64,000 nt of DNA from Trigonopsis variabilis. Lineage: Eukaryota; Ascomycota; Trigonopsidomycetes; Trigonopsidales; Trigonopsidaceae. Made by a program: the position numbers and the translations under genes. Positions 61,666-64,000 of this stretch are shown piece after piece. Under the pieces are notes generated by a model that saw only the letters and a list, made by a program, of their open reading frames with translations, had not been told where the DNA came from and did not search any database. The DNA lies in assembly GCA_003707065.3 (NCBI GenBank), contig PPXM03000012.1:124001-188000 (forward strand), given 5' to 3'. How positions within the stretch are numbered: position 1 is the first letter of the stretch; each line of letters begins with the position of its first letter.

Positions 61666-64000
61666 ATGCCATCAGTGGGTCCTGAGACGCTAGCTCGACT
61701 ACAGAATAATGTGGAGAGCATACGAAATATTTGTATACTAGCTCATGTGGATCATGGCAAAACATCGTTGAGTGATTGTCTGTTGGCTTCGAATGGGATC
61801 ATATCTCCCCGGATGGTGGGCAAGGCCAGATACCTTGATTCTCGGCCAGACGAGCAAGAACGAGGTATCACCATGGAGTCTAGTGCTATATCGTTGTATT
61901 ATAAGATTTTAAGGAGGGCAAAAGCAGACGATCCCGATTCTAAGGATGAAGTTCAGGAATACTTAATCAATCTGATCGATTCACCCGGACATATAGACTT
62001 TTCTTCGGAAGTTTCTACTGCCTCAAGACTTTGCGATGGTGCTTTAATACTAGTGGATGTCGTCGAAGGAGTTTGTTCACAAACTATGACCGTCTTGCGC
62101 CAAGCTTGGCTGGATCAAATCAAACCTATACTAGTTCTCAATAAGATCGACCGCTTAATTACAGAACTGCAAATGTCTCCTTGGGACGCGTACAATCATT
62201 TGTCCAACTTAATTGGTCAGGTAAATGCCGTGATGGGGACTTTGTATATGGCCGAACAAACCAAGGAAGGTGGCCTCGATCTGACGGACGATGAGGATCT
62301 TTATTTTGCCCCAGAGAAAGATACTGTAATTTTTACAAGCGCCATCGATGGCTGGGGATTCACCGTCAGCCAGTTTGCCTCGCTTTATGAGCGCAAGTTG
62401 GGAATGAACAGGTCGGCGTTAGAAAAAGTGTTGTGGGGAGATTATTATTTCGATCCCAAAACAAAAAGGGTCATTAACCAGAAGGCACTAAAAGGAAGAG
62501 CCTTGAAACCTCTTTTCGTTCAGCTGGTGTTGGACAACATCTGGGCAGTGTATGATTCGACTGTTCTCAATAGAAACCTGGAGAAAACTGAGAAAATTGT
62601 CAAGGTATTGGATCTCAAAGTTTTACCAAGAGACCTGAAAGCCAAAGATGGCCGATTTGTGCTCGGCTTGATTTTTAACCGCTGGATTCCAGTCTCTTCC
62701 GCCGTTTTATTGGCCGTGACCAAGATAATCCCCAATCCGAAACAGGCGCAAGCGTCTACAGTGCAAGCTATCTTTGCCAAAACCCCTTATGACATCGTAG
62801 GCCTTGTCTCTTCAGAGACCCGACAGGCAATGCTGACATGTTCTCCAGATGGCCCAGTGACGGCCTTTGTCTCCAAGATGGTGGCTGTACGTGAATCAGA
62901 ATTACCATCGAGTCGTCCGACAGGTCTAACTGAAGATGAAATGGCTGCTCGACATAAGGCGGCAAGAGAGGCCGCCCAACGAGCTGCACAAGAAGCTAGT
63001 CGGCTTGAAAACAATAGTCTCGAAGACGACCAAGAGGGAGAGGATGATCTGGAAGCGTTAATTGCAGAGATGGAAAAAGAGAACGAGAAGGAAAAGGATT
63101 ACTTGATCGGCTTTGGCCGAGTATATAGTGGCACGCTCAAGGTTGGCCAAGAGATCTATGTCCTAGGACCGAAATACCGGCCAGATATCCCCGATAAATA
63201 TATAACTACGGTGACTATCACCAGTCTTTATCTTTTTATGGGCAGGGACCTGATTGCCTTAGATCAAGTGCCTGCGGGCAACATCGTCGGCATTGGTGGA
63301 TTGGATGGTAAAATATTAAAGAGTGGAACTCTCTCAACTGTTAAGGATTGTGTGAATTTGGCCGGCGTGAGCCTTGGAAGTGCTCCTATCGTGAGAGTAG
63401 CATTGGAGCCAGAAGATCCTGCCGATCTCGATAAACTAGAAGAAGGTCTCAAGTTATTGAACCAAGCTGATTCTTGTGTTCAAGTGCTAATTCAGGAAAC
63501 TGGTGAGCATATCTTGATGACTGCAGGAGAACTTCACTTGGAACGATGTCTCAAAGACCTTCGAGAGCGGTTTGCTCATTGCGAAATTCATTCTTCAGAA
63601 CCGATTGTCCCATTTAAAGAAACAATAATCTCGACTTCCGATCAGTCAGCTCCTATCAATCCCAAATTAGGCCGCGGTGGCTTTCTTGTAAATACCGTGG
63701 AAGGCTCGTTGAAAGTAGTAGTGACGCCTTTACCGGAGAATATCACGGATTTCTTGGATTCTAATCGGAATACTATTAGAGCCCTTACTTCGTTGAAAGG
63801 AAAAGAATCCGCCGAGGATGAAGAAGACGAGGAAGAGCTTTTAAGTGGCCCTTTACTGCCGCTTGAGACATTCAGGAATGAGCTCTCCAAACTTTTCGAA
63901 AATAATGACTATTCAAGTGACTTCATGAACCAGATAGCCGCGTTTGGCCCGAAACGAACTGGTCCAAACATTCTTTTGGATCCTTCAAACATTATTCTTC
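61666..64000 (+). CDS. EFL1: Ribosome assembly GTPase EFL1 (Ria1), 3' part cut by window edge
   Basis: Cytoplasmic EF2-like GTPase that, with Sdo1, releases Tif6 from late 60S subunits. The frame runs open from the ATG at 61666 to the right edge, at least 778 residues with no intron. GTPase motifs: ILAHVDHGKTSLSDCLL (G1), DEQERGIT (G2), DSPGHIDF (G3), NKIDRL (G4). An EFL1-specific insertion rich in charged residues (about 425-480, with AALRAQ-like helices and DDQEGEDDLEALI) follows, as do domain II (YLIGFGRVYSGTLKVGQ) and domain III GELHLERCLKDLRE. The insertion and the ...SSEPIVPFKETI block separate it from EF2. The C-terminal domains lie outside the window. Confidence 0.95.
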   Translation, partial: MPSVGPETLARLQNNVESIRNICILAHVDHGKTSLSDCLLASNGIISPRMVGKARYLDSRPDEQERGITMESSAISLYYKILRRAKADDPDSKDEVQEYLINLIDSPGHIDFSSEVSTASRLCDGALILVDVVEGVCSQTMTVLRQAWLDQIKPILVLNKIDRLITELQMSPWDAYNHLSNLIGQVNAVMGTLYMAEQTKEGGLDLTDDEDLYFAPEKDTVIFTSAIDGWGFTVSQFASLYERKLGMNRSALEKVLWGDYYFDPKTKRVINQKALKGRALKPLFVQLVLDNIWAVYDSTVLNRNLEKTEKIVKVLDLKVLPRDLKAKDGRFVLGLIFNRWIPVSSAVLLAVTKIIPNPKQAQASTVQAIFAKTPYDIVGLVSSETRQAMLTCSPDGPVTAFVSKMVAVRESELPSSRPTGLTEDEMAARHKAAREAAQRAAQEASRLENNSLEDDQEGEDDLEALIAEMEKENEKEKDYLIGFGRVYSGTLKVGQEIYVLGPKYRPDIPDKYITTVTITSLYLFMGRDLIALDQVPAGNIVGIGGLDGKILKSGTLSTVKDCVNLAGVSLGSAPIVRVALEPEDPADLDKLEEGLKLLNQADSCVQVLIQETGEHILMTAGELHLERCLKDLRERFAHCEIHSSEPIVPFKETIISTSDQSAPINPKLGRGGFLVNTVEGSLKVVVTPLPENITDFLDSNRNTIRALTSLKGKESAEDEEDEEELLSGPLLPLETFRNELSKLFENNDYSSDFMNQIAAFGPKRTGPNILLDPSNIIL

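Overview
This window is nuclear DNA from a fungus. It carries 35 recognisable or plausible protein genes (two cut by the window edges) and two tRNA genes. Fungal hallmarks are Nic96, an Ams2/Spt21-type GATA factor, a Pyp/Ptp-type rhodanese-tyrosine phosphatase, fungal Tfg1, a Dal5-like permease and dihydroxyacetone kinase. Most introns are only 31-48 nt, with GT donors and a CTAAC/CTGAC-like branch site a few bases before the acceptor. I cannot place the species. Frequent introns, GCLM, UBR7, CAP-Gly TBCE and EFL1 argue against a Saccharomyces-like yeast.

Layout. 1-10 kb: unknown C-terminal fragment, TFIIF-alpha, EMC10-like protein, tyrosine phosphatase, nucleoporin Nic96. 10-25 kb: FGGY sugar kinase, bHLH factor, glutamine synthetase, tail-anchored FHA protein, eIF2-beta, MFS permease. 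25-35 kb: PI-PLC-X protein, divergent splicing pair CWF19/WBP4-like, TIM44, tubulin cofactor E, small basic protein, NAR1, SUZ-domain protein. 35.4-38.95 kb: gene-poor block flanked by tRNA-Phe(GAA) and tRNA-Arg(ACG), both with introns, and holding a seven-copy 77-bp minisatellite. 39-49 kb: BUD32, glutamate-cysteine ligase modifier, UBR7, MCM2, mitochondrial ribosomal proteins uL4m and mL38, IMP1. 49-64 kb: small putative membrane protein, dihydroxyacetone kinase, SmD2, Ams2-like GATA factor, RPA14, mitochondrial IF3, NDUFAF6 homologue, twin-PH protein, 5' part of EFL1.

Functions are mostly housekeeping, as expected of a chromosomal core region. Two divergent promoters each serve two mitochondrial proteins (uL4m/mL38 and IF3/NDUFAF6), one serves two splicing-type proteins (CWF19/WBP4-like), and one separates UBR7 from MCM2 and holds two MluI-box (ACGCGT) sites. 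Intron-containing models were built by hand from splice signals, reading phase and family conservation. I recognised no virus-like element, transposon, CRISPR array or biosynthetic cluster, and I see no convincing unknown multi-gene system. The most unusual items are the minisatellite block between two tRNAs, the extreme intron compaction, the histidine-rich N-terminus of the NDUFAF6 homologue and the widened zinc finger of the GATA factor.
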